From CAWBXL01 sp963837365 (lineage in GTDB: Bacteria > Acidobacteriota > Terriglobia > Terriglobales > Acidobacteriaceae): a stretch of 64,000 nucleotides of DNA. Position numbers and translations under genes: made by a program. Location: assembly GCA_963837365.1 (NCBI GenBank), contig CAWIMW010000002.1, forward strand, positions 558,001 through 622,000, read 5' to 3'. Shown here piece by piece: positions 44,408 through 52,672 of the stretch (within the stretch, counting starts at the first letter, position 1; every line of letters begins with the position of its first letter). The notes beneath the pieces were generated by a model. The model worked only from the letters and a program-made list of their open reading frames with translations, had not been told where the DNA came from and did no database searches.

Positions 44408-44516
44408 AACCACACACTGAGAACCGAGAACAGACAACTAAGAACTGATTTCATGCCTTGGTTTTGGGAGGCAACCCAGTTCCTGGTTGCCTGTTCTCGG
44501 TTCTCAGTGTGTGGTT
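44408..44516. repeat. 109-bp element with a perfect 26-bp inverted repeat
   Basis: The 26 bases from 44408 (starting AACCACACACTGAGAACCGA) are the exact reverse complement of those at 44491-44516. Between them lies a second, smaller hairpin, AGGCAACC/GGTTGCCT, with an 8-base loop. The element fills the gap between tRNA-Val and the sigma factor gene. A transcript would fold into a long, stable cruciform-like hairpin. Confidence 0.8.
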
Positions 44517-44564
44517 AAAACTTTTTCTGTCCGCCCCCATCGTGTTAGCCTACTTCTGAGTCAC

Positions 44565-45306
44565 ATGCCCCGGGAGTCCTCCAAGACGGCCGTAACCCCT
44601 TCTAAAAAGGACACTTCCAGGAGTGTAAAAGCCAGCCCCGAGGCGCAACTTTCCCCCGCGGATGGGGTTCAATCTGATGTGAGCAGCATGACCATGGATC
44701 GCGGCCTGCTCGCGATGGCGAGCGAGGCTCAGGGTGTCGACAGCGACGCGGCTGTCATGCTCCGCGTGAAACAAGGCGACGACGACGCCTTTAATTATCT
44801 GGTCCAGAAATACCGCCGGGCCATGTTGAGCTTCATGTTCCGCATGGCGCACAATTCGGCGGCGGCGGAGGACCTGTCGCAGGAAGTGTTTTTGCGGGTA
44901 TATCGCTCGCGCGAGAATTATGAACCGAGCGCCAAGTTCACCACCTGGCTGTACCGGATCGCGACCAACTTAGCGGTAAACCATGCGCGGGACACGCGGC
45001 ATGACCGTCCGGAAAACATGGCCAGCCTGGATGAGCCGGATGCGGAATCCGGCCAGGCGCTGGATGTGGCCGACGACTCGCTGACGGTGGAGCAGAACAT
45101 CATCCGCCAGGAGCGCATGAAGGCCATCCGGGCCAAGGTGCAGGCGCTGCCGGAGCGGCAACAGCATGGCGGTTGTCATGCATAAGTATCAGCAGATGGA
45201 CTATCGCCAGATTTCAGAAGTGTTGAAGCTGAGCGAATCAGCCACCAAGAGTTTGCTGTTCCGGGCTTACGAAACTTTGCGCGGACAGCTGGCAGAATTT
45301 GTTTAA
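44565..45306 (+). CDS. Sigma-70 family (ECF) sigma factor, split by one extra base
   Basis: From the ATG at 44565 the protein has a 65-residue polar N-terminus, then sigma region 2 (DDDAFNYLVQKYRRAMLSFM...AAEDLSQEVFLRVYRSRENY). Near 45165 CAACAGCATGGCGG carries one extra C. Without it the frame continues LPERQQMAVVMHKYQQMDYR, then QISEVLKLSESATKSLLFRA and the stop at 45306, which is region 4. The repaired length is about 246 residues. It precedes an anti-sigma factor and DUF3106. Confidence 0.85.
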
Positions 45307-45339
45307 ATTGAAACTTTTCAGGCAAGCCGGGGAGCAGTT

Positions 45340-45816
45340 ATGAAGTGCAACGAAATTCACGAAATGATGCCGGACCTGGCCGCTGGTCTAAGCGCGGCCA
45401 CGCCCGAGGTGAACCAGCATCTGCAAGGCTGCAACGATTGCCAAGCCAAGCTGAATGCTTTCCGCCAGACCATGGCGCTGCTCGACCAGTGGCAGGCTCC
45501 GGAGCCGTCGCCGTATTTCGATACCCGTTTGCAGGCGCGCCTGCGCGAGGAAAAGGCCCGGCAGCCGGTCGGATGGTGGCATTGGCTTCGCCGCCCGGCG
45601 TTGGCTGGAGCTTTGGCATTGGTAGCGGTGGTCGGCGTGACAATATTCGAACGTGGAGGAATAGCACCTCCTCCTCAAGGGCCGACGACCATTGCGGCCA
45701 CTCCCGGCACCGCCGTCGGAGACTTACAGGCCCTCGACAAGAACGACGATCTGTACGCCAATTTCGACGAGCTGGATGATTTGCAGATCCAATCGGATGT
45801 GAACTCGAATCCGTAA
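45340..45816 (+). CDS. zf-HC2-type anti-sigma factor
   Basis: The 158-residue protein has MKCNEIHEMMPDLAAGLSAA...NQHLQGCNDCQAKL, a zinc-binding anti-sigma motif (C...H-x3-C-x2-C). One membrane helix follows (about 84-103, PALAGALALVAVVGVTIFER), then a periplasmic acidic tail (LDKNDDLYANFDELDDLQIQ). It should control the sigma factor 33 bases upstream. GGGGAG precedes the ATG. Confidence 0.85.
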   Translation: MKCNEIHEMMPDLAAGLSAATPEVNQHLQGCNDCQAKLNAFRQTMALLDQWQAPEPSPYFDTRLQARLREEKARQPVGWWHWLRRPALAGALALVAVVGVTIFERGGIAPPPQGPTTIAATPGTAVGDLQALDKNDDLYANFDELDDLQIQSDVNSNP

Positions 45817-45845
45817 AATCGGCGGATCGAGAATGCAGAGAGTTT

Positions 45846-46529
45846 ATGTTCCGCGTAAGAAACATCACGGCGTGGCTGGCAGCAGCGGTTTTGGTCTGCG
45901 CAATCACACCCGTGTCTCTGGCTGAGAATCATCGAAAGGTGCAAGAACGTCAAAATCGCCCCAGCAACCAGAACCGGCCCAGTAATCAGAGTCGCCCCGG
46001 CAATCAGAACCGCCCTAATAACCAGACTCAGCCAAATAATCGCACGGTTCCGCGTCCTCCCCAGAATGAGACGCCTTCCCAAGGCCATCACGCCGGCCAG
46101 TGGCTGCGCCGCTATCAGGGCGTGCCGTTTGACCAGCAGAAGAAGGCATTGGAAAACGATCCCACATTTCGCGGACTGGCGCCGGAGCGTCAGCAGCGGC
46201 TACAGCAACGCTTGCAGCGCTTCAACAACCTCCCGCCGGAGCGGCAACAGCGGATACTGAACCGCATGGAGGTTTGGGAACACCTCACCCCAGATCAAAA
46301 AGCGGATGCCAGGCGGGTTTTCACTGGAATCAGAGGGTTGCCGCCGGAGCGCCGCCAAGCCATGCAGAATGCAATTAACGCGTTGCGGGCCATGCCGCCC
46401 GCTGCCCGTCAGCGCGCCATCGACTCCGGCCGCTTCCACCAGTTCTCGCCCCAGGAGCGTGATTTGTTGGACGGAGCTTCAAAGCTTCCGCTTGCACCTG
46501 CCGATGCCGAGCAGCCGCCTGAGCGATAG
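45846..46529 (+). CDS. DUF3106 domain protein with a low-complexity N-terminal region
   Basis: The 227-residue protein has a signal peptide (about 1-27, AWLAAAVLVCAITPVSLAE). A repetitive Asn/Arg/Pro/Gln segment follows (RPSNQNRPSNQSRPGNQNRP, about 36-65), then a DUF3106 helical domain with repeated LPPERQQR units. DUF3106 proteins commonly sit beside ECF sigma/anti-sigma pairs, as here, and are probably periplasmic. Their molecular role is unknown. Confidence 0.85.
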   Translation: MFRVRNITAWLAAAVLVCAITPVSLAENHRKVQERQNRPSNQNRPSNQSRPGNQNRPNNQTQPNNRTVPRPPQNETPSQGHHAGQWLRRYQGVPFDQQKKALENDPTFRGLAPERQQRLQQRLQRFNNLPPERQQRILNRMEVWEHLTPDQKADARRVFTGIRGLPPERRQAMQNAINALRAMPPAARQRAIDSGRFHQFSPQERDLLDGASKLPLAPADAEQPPER

Positions 46530-46544
46530 TCCTATCATCTACAA

Positions 46545-46663
46545 TTTGTCATTCCGACAAGTCGCGCAGCGACGAGGAGGAATCCGCTCTTGTCGAGTTT
46601 CACAGATGCACCCGGCAACAGCAGATTTCTCCTCTGCGCTTCGCGCATCGTCGAAATGACAAA
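46545..46663. repeat. 119-bp inverted-repeat element (family A copy 3)
   Basis: Ends are TTTGTCATTCCGACAAG and ATCGTCGAAATGACAAA. The interior GCGCAGCGACGAGGAGGAAT and GCAGATTTCTCCTCTGCGC can pair to form a long hairpin. The right end lies 13 bases from the GH13 start codon, so part of the glucosidase leader is repeat-derived. Confidence 0.75.
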
Positions 46664-46676
46664 GGTGGACAAGCAC

Positions 46677-48347
46677 ATGTCGAAAGCAATCATCTGTGCC
46701 CTGGTTCTTCTATCCTCGCTGGCAGCGTCAGCTCAGGCTGGCCCCGAATCCCATCCCTGGTGGCAGCACGCAGTTTTCTACGAGATCTACCCCCGCAGCT
46801 TCGCCGACAGCAACAACGACGGCATCGGCGATCTCAAAGGAATTACCTCGAAGCTGGACTATCTAAAAGAGCTGGGCGTGGACGCCATCTGGATCTCCCC
46901 CTGCTACCCCTCCCCGCAAGTGGACTTCGGCTACGACGTCTCCGACTACGAGAACATAGACCCCATGTACGGCACCATGAAGGATTTCGACCTGCTGTCT
47001 GCGGAGGCCAAAAAACACGGCATCCGCATCATCATGGATTTTGTCCTGAACCATTCTTCGGACAAGCATCCCTGGTTTATAGACTCAAGTTCGTCGCGCA
47101 ACTCAGCGAAACGCGACTGGTACATCTGGCGCGATGGGAAAAACAGCGGCCCGCCCAGCAACTGGAATGCCCTATTCGGTGGCCCGGCGTGGAAGCTGGA
47201 TCCCAAAACGGGCCAGTACTACTACCACTTCTTCTATCCCCAGCAACCCGACCTCAACTGGCGTAACCCAGCGGTCAAAAACGCCATGTTCGACGTGACC
47301 CGCTGGTGGTACGGACACGGCGTCTCCGGCTTCCGGCTCGACGCGGTGGATACGCTATTCGAAGATCCCAATCTTCACGACAACCCGCTGACAGGCGGCA
47401 AGAATGTCTACGGAGACCTCAACGAAGAAAACAAGTACAACGACAAACTGCCCGAAGTTCACGACGTACTCCGCGATCTGCGGAAGGTGACGGATGAGCA
47501 CAATGGAGTCCTGATCGGCGAAACCTGGACGGACGACATTGGTGAATTGAAGCGCTATTACGGCGAGCACAACGACGAAGTCCAGCTCCCCATGGACTTC
47601 ATGTTTTGCACGGTCAACAAGCTCTCCGCGCCTGAGTTCCGCAAGCAGATCGCGTTAGTGGAATCTTCCGGAGGATGGCCAACCTACGTCCTCAGCAATC
47701 ACGACATCGAGCGCGCCTACGTCCGCTACGGCGACGGCAAGCACAATGATGCCATCGCCAAAGTGATGGCCGCGCTGTATCTGACCCTCCGCGGCACGCC
47801 GATCATGTACTACGGCGAGGAGATCGGCATGGAAAACAACAACCCCACTCGCCGTGAAGAGGTGAAGGACCCGATCGGAAAACTCGGCTGGCCAAAAGAA
47901 AAGGGACGCGATGGCGAACGCACTCCCATGCAATGGAGCACATCAGTCAATGCGGGATTCAGCCAGACCAAACCCTGGCTGCCAGTCCCACCCAGTTACA
48001 AGACTCACAACGTCGCCAGCGAATTGGCCAATCCGAATTCAGTTCTGAATTTCTATAAGAAGCTGCTGGCACTGCGCCACACCAATCAGGCATTGCTGGA
48101 GGGAAACTATGTTCCACTGAATGAAGGCGATCCCAATGTGCTTTCCTATCTGCGCCAATACAAGGGTCAGACAGTTCTGGTCGCGCTCAATATGTCTGCT
48201 TCATCCCACTCGGTAAGCATTGATTTGGCGAAGCACGGGATCACGAAAGGAAACGTCACTCCCCTGCTAACCGTCGGGACACACTCCGGCAAAACAGGCC
48301 AGCTGGTCCTGCCGCCATTTGCCGTCTATATCGGGGAAAATCAGTGA
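46677..48347 (+). CDS. Secreted GH13 alpha-glucosidase/alpha-amylase family enzyme
   Basis: About 556 residues from the ATG at 46677 (MSKAIICALVLLSSLAASAQ, a signal peptide). GH13 region motifs are present: DFVLNHSSDKHPWF, GFRLDAVDTLFED (nucleophile Asp), LIGETWTDD (acid/base Glu) and VLSNHDIERAY. PWWQHAVFYEIYPRSFADSN is typical of oligo-1,6-glucosidase and trehalose-related members. It likely cleaves alpha-1,4 or alpha-1,6 glucans in the periplasm. Substrate preference cannot be set from sequence. Confidence 0.9.
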   Translation: MSKAIICALVLLSSLAASAQAGPESHPWWQHAVFYEIYPRSFADSNNDGIGDLKGITSKLDYLKELGVDAIWISPCYPSPQVDFGYDVSDYENIDPMYGTMKDFDLLSAEAKKHGIRIIMDFVLNHSSDKHPWFIDSSSSRNSAKRDWYIWRDGKNSGPPSNWNALFGGPAWKLDPKTGQYYYHFFYPQQPDLNWRNPAVKNAMFDVTRWWYGHGVSGFRLDAVDTLFEDPNLHDNPLTGGKNVYGDLNEENKYNDKLPEVHDVLRDLRKVTDEHNGVLIGETWTDDIGELKRYYGEHNDEVQLPMDFMFCTVNKLSAPEFRKQIALVESSGGWPTYVLSNHDIERAYVRYGDGKHNDAIAKVMAALYLTLRGTPIMYYGEEIGMENNNPTRREEVKDPIGKLGWPKEKGRDGERTPMQWSTSVNAGFSQTKPWLPVPPSYKTHNVASELANPNSVLNFYKKLLALRHTNQALLEGNYVPLNEGDPNVLSYLRQYKGQTVLVALNMSASSHSVSIDLAKHGITKGNVTPLLTVGTHSGKTGQLVLPPFAVYIGENQ

Positions 48348-48354
48348 GAGATTT

Positions 48355-48431
48355 TGGGGTGGGAAACGGGAATCGAACCCGCAACCGTCGGAGCCACAGT
48401 CCGGTGCTCTGCCAGTTGAGCTATTCCCACC
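48355..48431 (-). tRNA. tRNA-His (anticodon GTG)
   Basis: On the minus strand the acceptor stem GTGGGAA/TTCCCAC has the extra 5' G typical of tRNA-His and encoded CCA after a C73 discriminator. The D arm is GCTC-AACTGGCA-GAGC, the anticodon loop CTGTGGC contains GTG, and the T arm is GCGGG-TTCGATT-CCCGT. One anticodon-stem pair (27-43) is a mismatch. Confidence 0.93.
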
Positions 48432-48456
48432 GCACCCTCAGATTATAGCAACGAAA

Positions 48457-48490
48457 CGTGTGGCGACGGGGCAAGCCCCGTCTCCACACG
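48457..48490. repeat. Hairpin GACGGGGC/GCCCCGTC with CGTGTGG/CCACACG flanks
   Basis: The two stems fit inside each other around an AA loop. The element lies 8 bases beyond the stop of the leftward TonB receptor. The GTGTGG...CCACAC ends and GGGGCAAGCCCC core recur at 59923-60000. It may act as a transcription barrier, but no T-run follows. Confidence 0.55.
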
Positions 48491-48498
48491 TGTGCTTT

Positions 48499-50652
48499 CT
48501 ACTCCCCGCCAATCCGAAACCGCATCCCAGCGCGGAAGTTGATCCCTAATGACGGATAGCCCACCACTTCCTGATACTTCTTATTAAGCAGGTTGCTCGC
48601 ATTGACATAAGTCGTGACCCGCGAATTGATCGCATACCAACCGCCGGCATCCACCCGCGCGTATCCCGGAGCATGATCAATATTGAGTCCGAGGAAATCA
48701 GAGTCCGGACGACGGCCAACAAAACTTCCGCCCAGATTCCCACCCCAACGGCTGCCGAGATAGGTCAGCAACAAACTTCCCGAGTGCTTCGGACGCCGGA
48801 TCAAAGGCCGCCCCGGCTGATGCAGGTCATCGAACGCAAACGGCTGGTCCAGAATCTGCGTGGACATGTAGTTGTAGCCGGCATTGAGCGACAACCGTGG
48901 CAGAATCCGCCCTTTGAATTCCACCTCAGCCCCATGGGCCAGAGACTTGTCGATGTTCTGATACTGCCCGGTGAAGGTGGTGAAATCCAGAATCGCGAAG
49001 TCCACCTGGTTGTGGAATAGATTGTTGTAGTAAGTGGCAGTCAAAGCGTACTTTCCGCCAAACAATCCCTGCTGAAACCCAGCTTCAAATGCACGGTTCT
49101 CTTCGGCTTTTAAAGCCGGATTAGGCACAATCCCAAAGCCAGTAGCAAAGGCCTCCTCCAGCCGCGCCTCTTTGATCCCCGTGGCATAAGAAAAGCGCAA
49201 CTGAGTTCCGGAGAAAATCTCTCCTCCACGCAACAACTGATAGCCCAACGCCACGCGCGGCACTCCTTTGTCGCCAAAAGTAGTGTTGTGGACATAACGC
49301 GCTCCAGCAACCACCGAAAGCCGCTTCAATGTGAGCACTTCTTGTCCGTACACCGCCTGGTTGCGCCGCAAGCCATGAGTGAATGAACCATAGACCAGAT
49401 CCTGGACAAAGCCGTTCTCATCCTCAAACTGATAACCAACTGTGCTCTGCGCCCAACTTCTCTGGATGTAGGTTCCTTCATAATCAAATCCGGCCCGGTT
49501 GTAATTCGCCAGCGAATGAAACGCGGAGTCAAAAATCCGGCCCGGATTGTCCCCATTCACGTTAGTGCGCACGTGCCGGTAGTCGAATCCCGTGAATCGG
49601 TGCTGCCAGTTCGAAGGCCCTTTAATCGCCAGTTCCACACTTCCCAGCAAATTATTCTGATGCTGCCACTGATTGTTATCCGGTGGCAGCGGCGGTGCGC
49701 CATCAAACTGCCACTCGCCCTGGACGCCCGTGGAGTTGTCCGAATGCCGCACCCGCAAGCGTAACGACGCCCAATCGTTCAACGCCACACCAATATTTCC
49801 ACCCTGCGAGGAATTGGAATACTCGTCGTTGATCCCCTGTCCGTTGCTGTGTAACTGGTCGCCGAACAGGTTGTAGTCAAAGCGCCCGCGTGCCCCGGCA
49901 AAAGACAAATATCCATGCGCGGTGCTTAAGTTGCCTCCATCCGCTCCCACGCGTAACTCCGGAGTTTTCGTGCTCCCGTTCCGCGTCCATAACTGCACCA
50001 CGCCGGTCATGGCATCCGATCCATACAACGTGCTCTGCGCTCCGCGTACGAACTCCAGACGCCCAGCTTCGCTGACCGGAACGACTCCAAAATCGAAAGT
50101 CCCTCCCGGCTCGTTGATGGTTACGCCATCCACAATCACTTTGTTGTAGCGGGAGTCGCCTCCGCGCACGAACACCGAACCCAGGCTGCCGTAACGCCCG
50201 CTGGTGTTGACCACAGCGCCAGGGATGAATCGGAATGCTTCGTCGAGAGCGATCGGCTGCATGGTCTGAAGTTGGAGAGCGTTTAAGGTACTAACATTCG
50301 CCCCCGCTTCACCTTCCGGAACCAGAGTGCGAGTAGCTGAGACCACAACCGTCTCCGCAACCGGGGCGACATGCATTTGCACCGTCACCTCAGAGGCAGA
50401 AAGCTGCACGACCTGAGGAGCAAATCCTGGAGCAAGCACCCGTAAGCGATAATCACCCTGCTCAACGCGAAAAACCACAACGCCTTCAGCCGAAGTGAAT
50501 TCCACCGCAACCGGCGTGTCTTGATCCAGCAAAACCACCTGCGCCTGAGCCACAGCCGCAGATTGGGGATCAACCACTTTGATTTTGAATTCAGCAGCCG
50601 AAGCCGCCGCTACCAGAGAGAGAACACCGAAAAGAATTCCCAGAAACCGCAT
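48499..50652 (-). CDS. TonB-dependent receptor, probably for cobalamin (BtuB-like)
   Basis: About 717 residues from the ATG at 50652 (MRFLGILFGVLSLVAAASAA, signal peptide), which has AAGGAG 5 bases upstream; a longer frame runs into the riboswitch and is rejected. An N-terminal carboxypeptidase-regulatory-like domain (about 20-105) precedes a TonB box (ETVVVSATR), the plug (DEAFRFIPGAVVNTSGRYGS, VFVRGGDSRYNKVIVDGVTI) and a 22-strand barrel ending NFRAGMRFRIGGE. The cobalamin riboswitch makes B12 or another corrinoid the likely substrate. Confidence 0.9.
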   Translation of the reverse strand: MRFLGILFGVLSLVAAASAAEFKIKVVDPQSAAVAQAQVVLLDQDTPVAVEFTSAEGVVVFRVEQGDYRLRVLAPGFAPQVVQLSASEVTVQMHVAPVAETVVVSATRTLVPEGEAGANVSTLNALQLQTMQPIALDEAFRFIPGAVVNTSGRYGSLGSVFVRGGDSRYNKVIVDGVTINEPGGTFDFGVVPVSEAGRLEFVRGAQSTLYGSDAMTGVVQLWTRNGSTKTPELRVGADGGNLSTAHGYLSFAGARGRFDYNLFGDQLHSNGQGINDEYSNSSQGGNIGVALNDWASLRLRVRHSDNSTGVQGEWQFDGAPPLPPDNNQWQHQNNLLGSVELAIKGPSNWQHRFTGFDYRHVRTNVNGDNPGRIFDSAFHSLANYNRAGFDYEGTYIQRSWAQSTVGYQFEDENGFVQDLVYGSFTHGLRRNQAVYGQEVLTLKRLSVVAGARYVHNTTFGDKGVPRVALGYQLLRGGEIFSGTQLRFSYATGIKEARLEEAFATGFGIVPNPALKAEENRAFEAGFQQGLFGGKYALTATYYNNLFHNQVDFAILDFTTFTGQYQNIDKSLAHGAEVEFKGRILPRLSLNAGYNYMSTQILDQPFAFDDLHQPGRPLIRRPKHSGSLLLTYLGSRWGGNLGGSFVGRRPDSDFLGLNIDHAPGYARVDAGGWYAINSRVTTYVNASNLLNKKYQEVVGYPSLGINFRAGMRFRIGGE

Positions 50653-50692
50653 CACTGTCTCCTTTGCACGCGAAAGGGTTGGTGGTGGCGGT

Positions 50693-50852
50693 TCACGCCG
50701 GTCTCCTGGCTTGCGAGTAAGGATTTTCATCCGACAACCACAACCAGCCTTCCCAGTTTCCCAGTGGCTGACTGCATGTCCTCGCTTACAGTTGCGCGGC
50801 AGCGCGGGATTCACACCCGCTTCCCAGTCCTCACCGCAGTGATGAGGACGCG
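50693..50852 (-). promoter_or_regulatory. Cobalamin riboswitch
   Basis: On the minus strand the region carries the conserved B12 elements in order: GGGAAGCGGGTGTGAATCCC, GCGCTGCCGCGCAACTGTAA, the B12 box GCCACTGGGAAACTGGGAAG followed by GC, and the 3' segment GCAAGCCAGGAGACCGGCGT. The receptor start codon lies about 40 bases downstream. Binding of adenosylcobalamin should reduce expression; whether by blocking translation or by termination is not clear, but no T-run hairpin is visible. Confidence 0.93.
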
Positions 50853-50918
50853 CGAACCAAAATATTGTGAAAGAACTGAATTAGGTGAGGATGAATTTAA
50901 ATTCTGCGGTCGTGGATG

Positions 50919-51678
50919 TCAATTCCCATAACCGCGACCGCAGATTTTCGCAAGATCCTTTGAACCCACCGTATGCACATTCGCCTCAGCAAACTCCCGC
51001 ACCCGGTCCAGCGCAGCCTGCAACTCGGCATGATACTGGTCGCGCTCTTTCTCGCCCGAATGTTCCGGAACGTTGATCTTCCGGCTTACCCGCAGCAGCG
51101 CCCGCGAAAACGGTTTGGGGATCATGCTCTTGTCCCAGGTATTGAGTACCCAGGGATCTTCCAGCGCGATGTGGAACGCCACCATTGGCGCTCCGGTAGC
51201 CCGAGCCAGCACCACCGGTCCCGGTTTTGCGACAAAACGCGGCCCACGCGGCCCATCAATCGTGAATGCGACGGTAGCGCCCTGCTCGATTTCCCTTCGC
51301 ATGCCGAGCAACGCCCGGACCGCACCTTTGCTGCTCGAGCCCTCTCACCTTCACAAAACCAAACTTGCGGATAATCCGCCCCGTGTACTCGCCATCGAAG
51401 CTGTCGCTGCTCATCACCCGAATTTGCAGGTCACGCCATGCGTAAATCGCAGGAAAGATGCAGCTATGCCAGAAGGCCAAAATCAGAGGGCGGGCATCTA
51501 AACTTTCCGGTGCGCCCTCCTCAAACGAAACTGCCAGCCGCAAGGTCGGCCCGATCAGGCGCACCACCAAAAATCCGACCCACGTAATCGCCCGCAGTTG
51601 GACCCGTTGCCACAGTGTGAACACCGGCAGTGTAGCAGTCGCGGTATTACCTGGCTGAGGTTCGGCGGACGCGTTCAC
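50919..51678 (-). CDS. DUF374/lysophospholipid acyltransferase family protein, split by one extra base
   Basis: From a GTG start at 51678 the protein has FWHSCIFPAIYAWRD (HxxxxD-like variant), SDSFDGEYTGRIIRKFGF and VKVRG. Near 51342 AGAGGGCTCGAGC has one extra C; removing it gives VRGSSSKGAVRALLGMRR. The following TVAFTIDGPRGPRFVAKPGP is the second LPLAT motif. The repaired length is about 252 residues. DUF374 proteins are thought to acylate lipid A or phospholipids. The last codons (AKICGRG) are encoded by what looks like a fragment of the intergenic GCAGATTTTCGC repeat. Confidence 0.82.
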
Positions 51679-51701
51679 GCGGCTATTGTATCGTCAGCAA
51701 A

Positions 51702-52061
51702 TCAGAGCGTATGCATGTAGGCCAGCAAGTCATCAATCTGCTGCTGGTTCATCACCTGGCCAAAGCCGGGCATCTTGCTGCGCCCATATTTGGTGATCTC
51801 GCCGATGCGCTCGTCATTCGCCGGAAGTCCGCTAATTGCCATGTACGGTTTCTTGAAAATCCCTTTCATGCTCGGCCCATTTTTGCCGCGCGACGAGTAG
51901 GGTTCGTGGCAACGGTCACAGTACTGATCGTAGAGCCGGCGTCCCGCCGCCTGCTGCGGGTTGAGCCCCAGTTCGGCATCGCTTTTGCGCCGCTCCGCTT
52001 CGCAGCCGAGAAAGAACAGGCTCACCACGGAGGCACAGAGACACAAAGAAAATCCTTTCAT
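51702..52061 (-). CDS. Lipoprotein cytochrome c
   Basis: About 119 residues from the ATG at 52061. The signal peptide MKGFSLCLCASVVSLFFLGC ends in a lipobox with Cys20. The mature part has one haem c site, CDRCH (Cys48, Cys51, His52), and a distal Met in SKMPGFG. It resembles small class I cytochromes that move electrons in the periplasm. Its partner is not apparent in the window. It is divergent from the DUF488 gene. Confidence 0.85.
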   Translation of the reverse strand: MKGFSLCLCASVVSLFFLGCEAERRKSDAELGLNPQQAAGRRLYDQYCDRCHEPYSSRGKNGPSMKGIFKKPYMAISGLPANDERIGEITKYGRSKMPGFGQVMNQQQIDDLLAYMHTL

Positions 52062-52143
52062 GATAGTTTTCCTACCAGCCCCACTTTCGGGTAGCTCCAC
52101 GATGCCTCCTGTTGGACGTAAAATTAAATCATAGAGCACAATC

Positions 52144-52575
52144 ATGCCGGTTGCAGTAAAACGAGTTTATGAAAAAGTTGCTCGCGCGGACGGGAACCGC
52201 GTCCTGGTGGATCGCCTGTGGCCGCGTGGCTTGGCCAAACAGGACGCCGCCCTGGATGCGTGGCTGCGCGAACTGGCCCCGTCTGATGGCCTGCGCCACT
52301 GGTTTCACGCCCGGCCCAACGCATGGCTTACGTTCCGCAAGCGTTACCTCAAAGAACTGGCCCGCCCGGAAGCCGCAACGCACTTACAGAAGCTCTACGA
52401 TTTTGCCGGCGAACGCAAGCGCCTGACTTTGCTTTTTGCCTCAAAGAACGAAAAGCAAAATAATGCGATTGTCCTAAAAGATCTGTTGGAAGGAATGCGC
52501 AAGCCCCCCAACGGGACTGGCCCCGGCGCGATTGGCGCCATGCGTGACCGGCAAGCCAAGCGAATGGCAAGCTAA
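52144..52575 (+). CDS. DUF488 family protein
   Basis: The 143-residue protein has the DUF488 start MPVAVKRVYEKVARADGNRV...LVDRLWPRGLAKQDAALDAW, followed by WFHARPNAWLTFRKRYLKEL and LTLLFASKNEKQNNAIVLKD. The family is widespread and uncharacterised, and is sometimes linked to heavy-metal or stress genes. No signal peptide or membrane segment is present. No Shine-Dalgarno is obvious. Confidence 0.9.
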   Translation: MPVAVKRVYEKVARADGNRVLVDRLWPRGLAKQDAALDAWLRELAPSDGLRHWFHARPNAWLTFRKRYLKELARPEAATHLQKLYDFAGERKRLTLLFASKNEKQNNAIVLKDLLEGMRKPPNGTGPGAIGAMRDRQAKRMAS

Positions 52576-52672
52576 GCACTCTTTCGTTCCCAGCGATTCC
52601 TTGACCCTCTCCATCCGACGATCAAGCCCAGGCACTCCCAACCTCCCATCTGCCTTGATTTAGAATCCCCCC

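Noticed and set aside
44236..44448. Open frame across tRNA-Val
   Set aside because: Its sequence is a translation of the tRNA (VEVIGSNPIAPT), a familiar false gene.
46590..46676. Upstream extension of the GH13 gene
   Set aside because: It runs through the family A repeat; the signal peptide begins at 46677.
48319..48549. Open frame across tRNA-His
   Set aside because: It translates the complement of the tRNA and the hairpin repeat; no start signal or family.
50653..50814. Upstream extension of the TonB receptor
   Set aside because: It translates the cobalamin riboswitch; the ATG at 50652 has AAGGAG and starts a signal peptide.
7733..51678. Programmed +1 frameshifting as the cause of the split genes
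   Set aside because: The sites share no slippery sequence, stop codon context or structure and affect unrelated genes.
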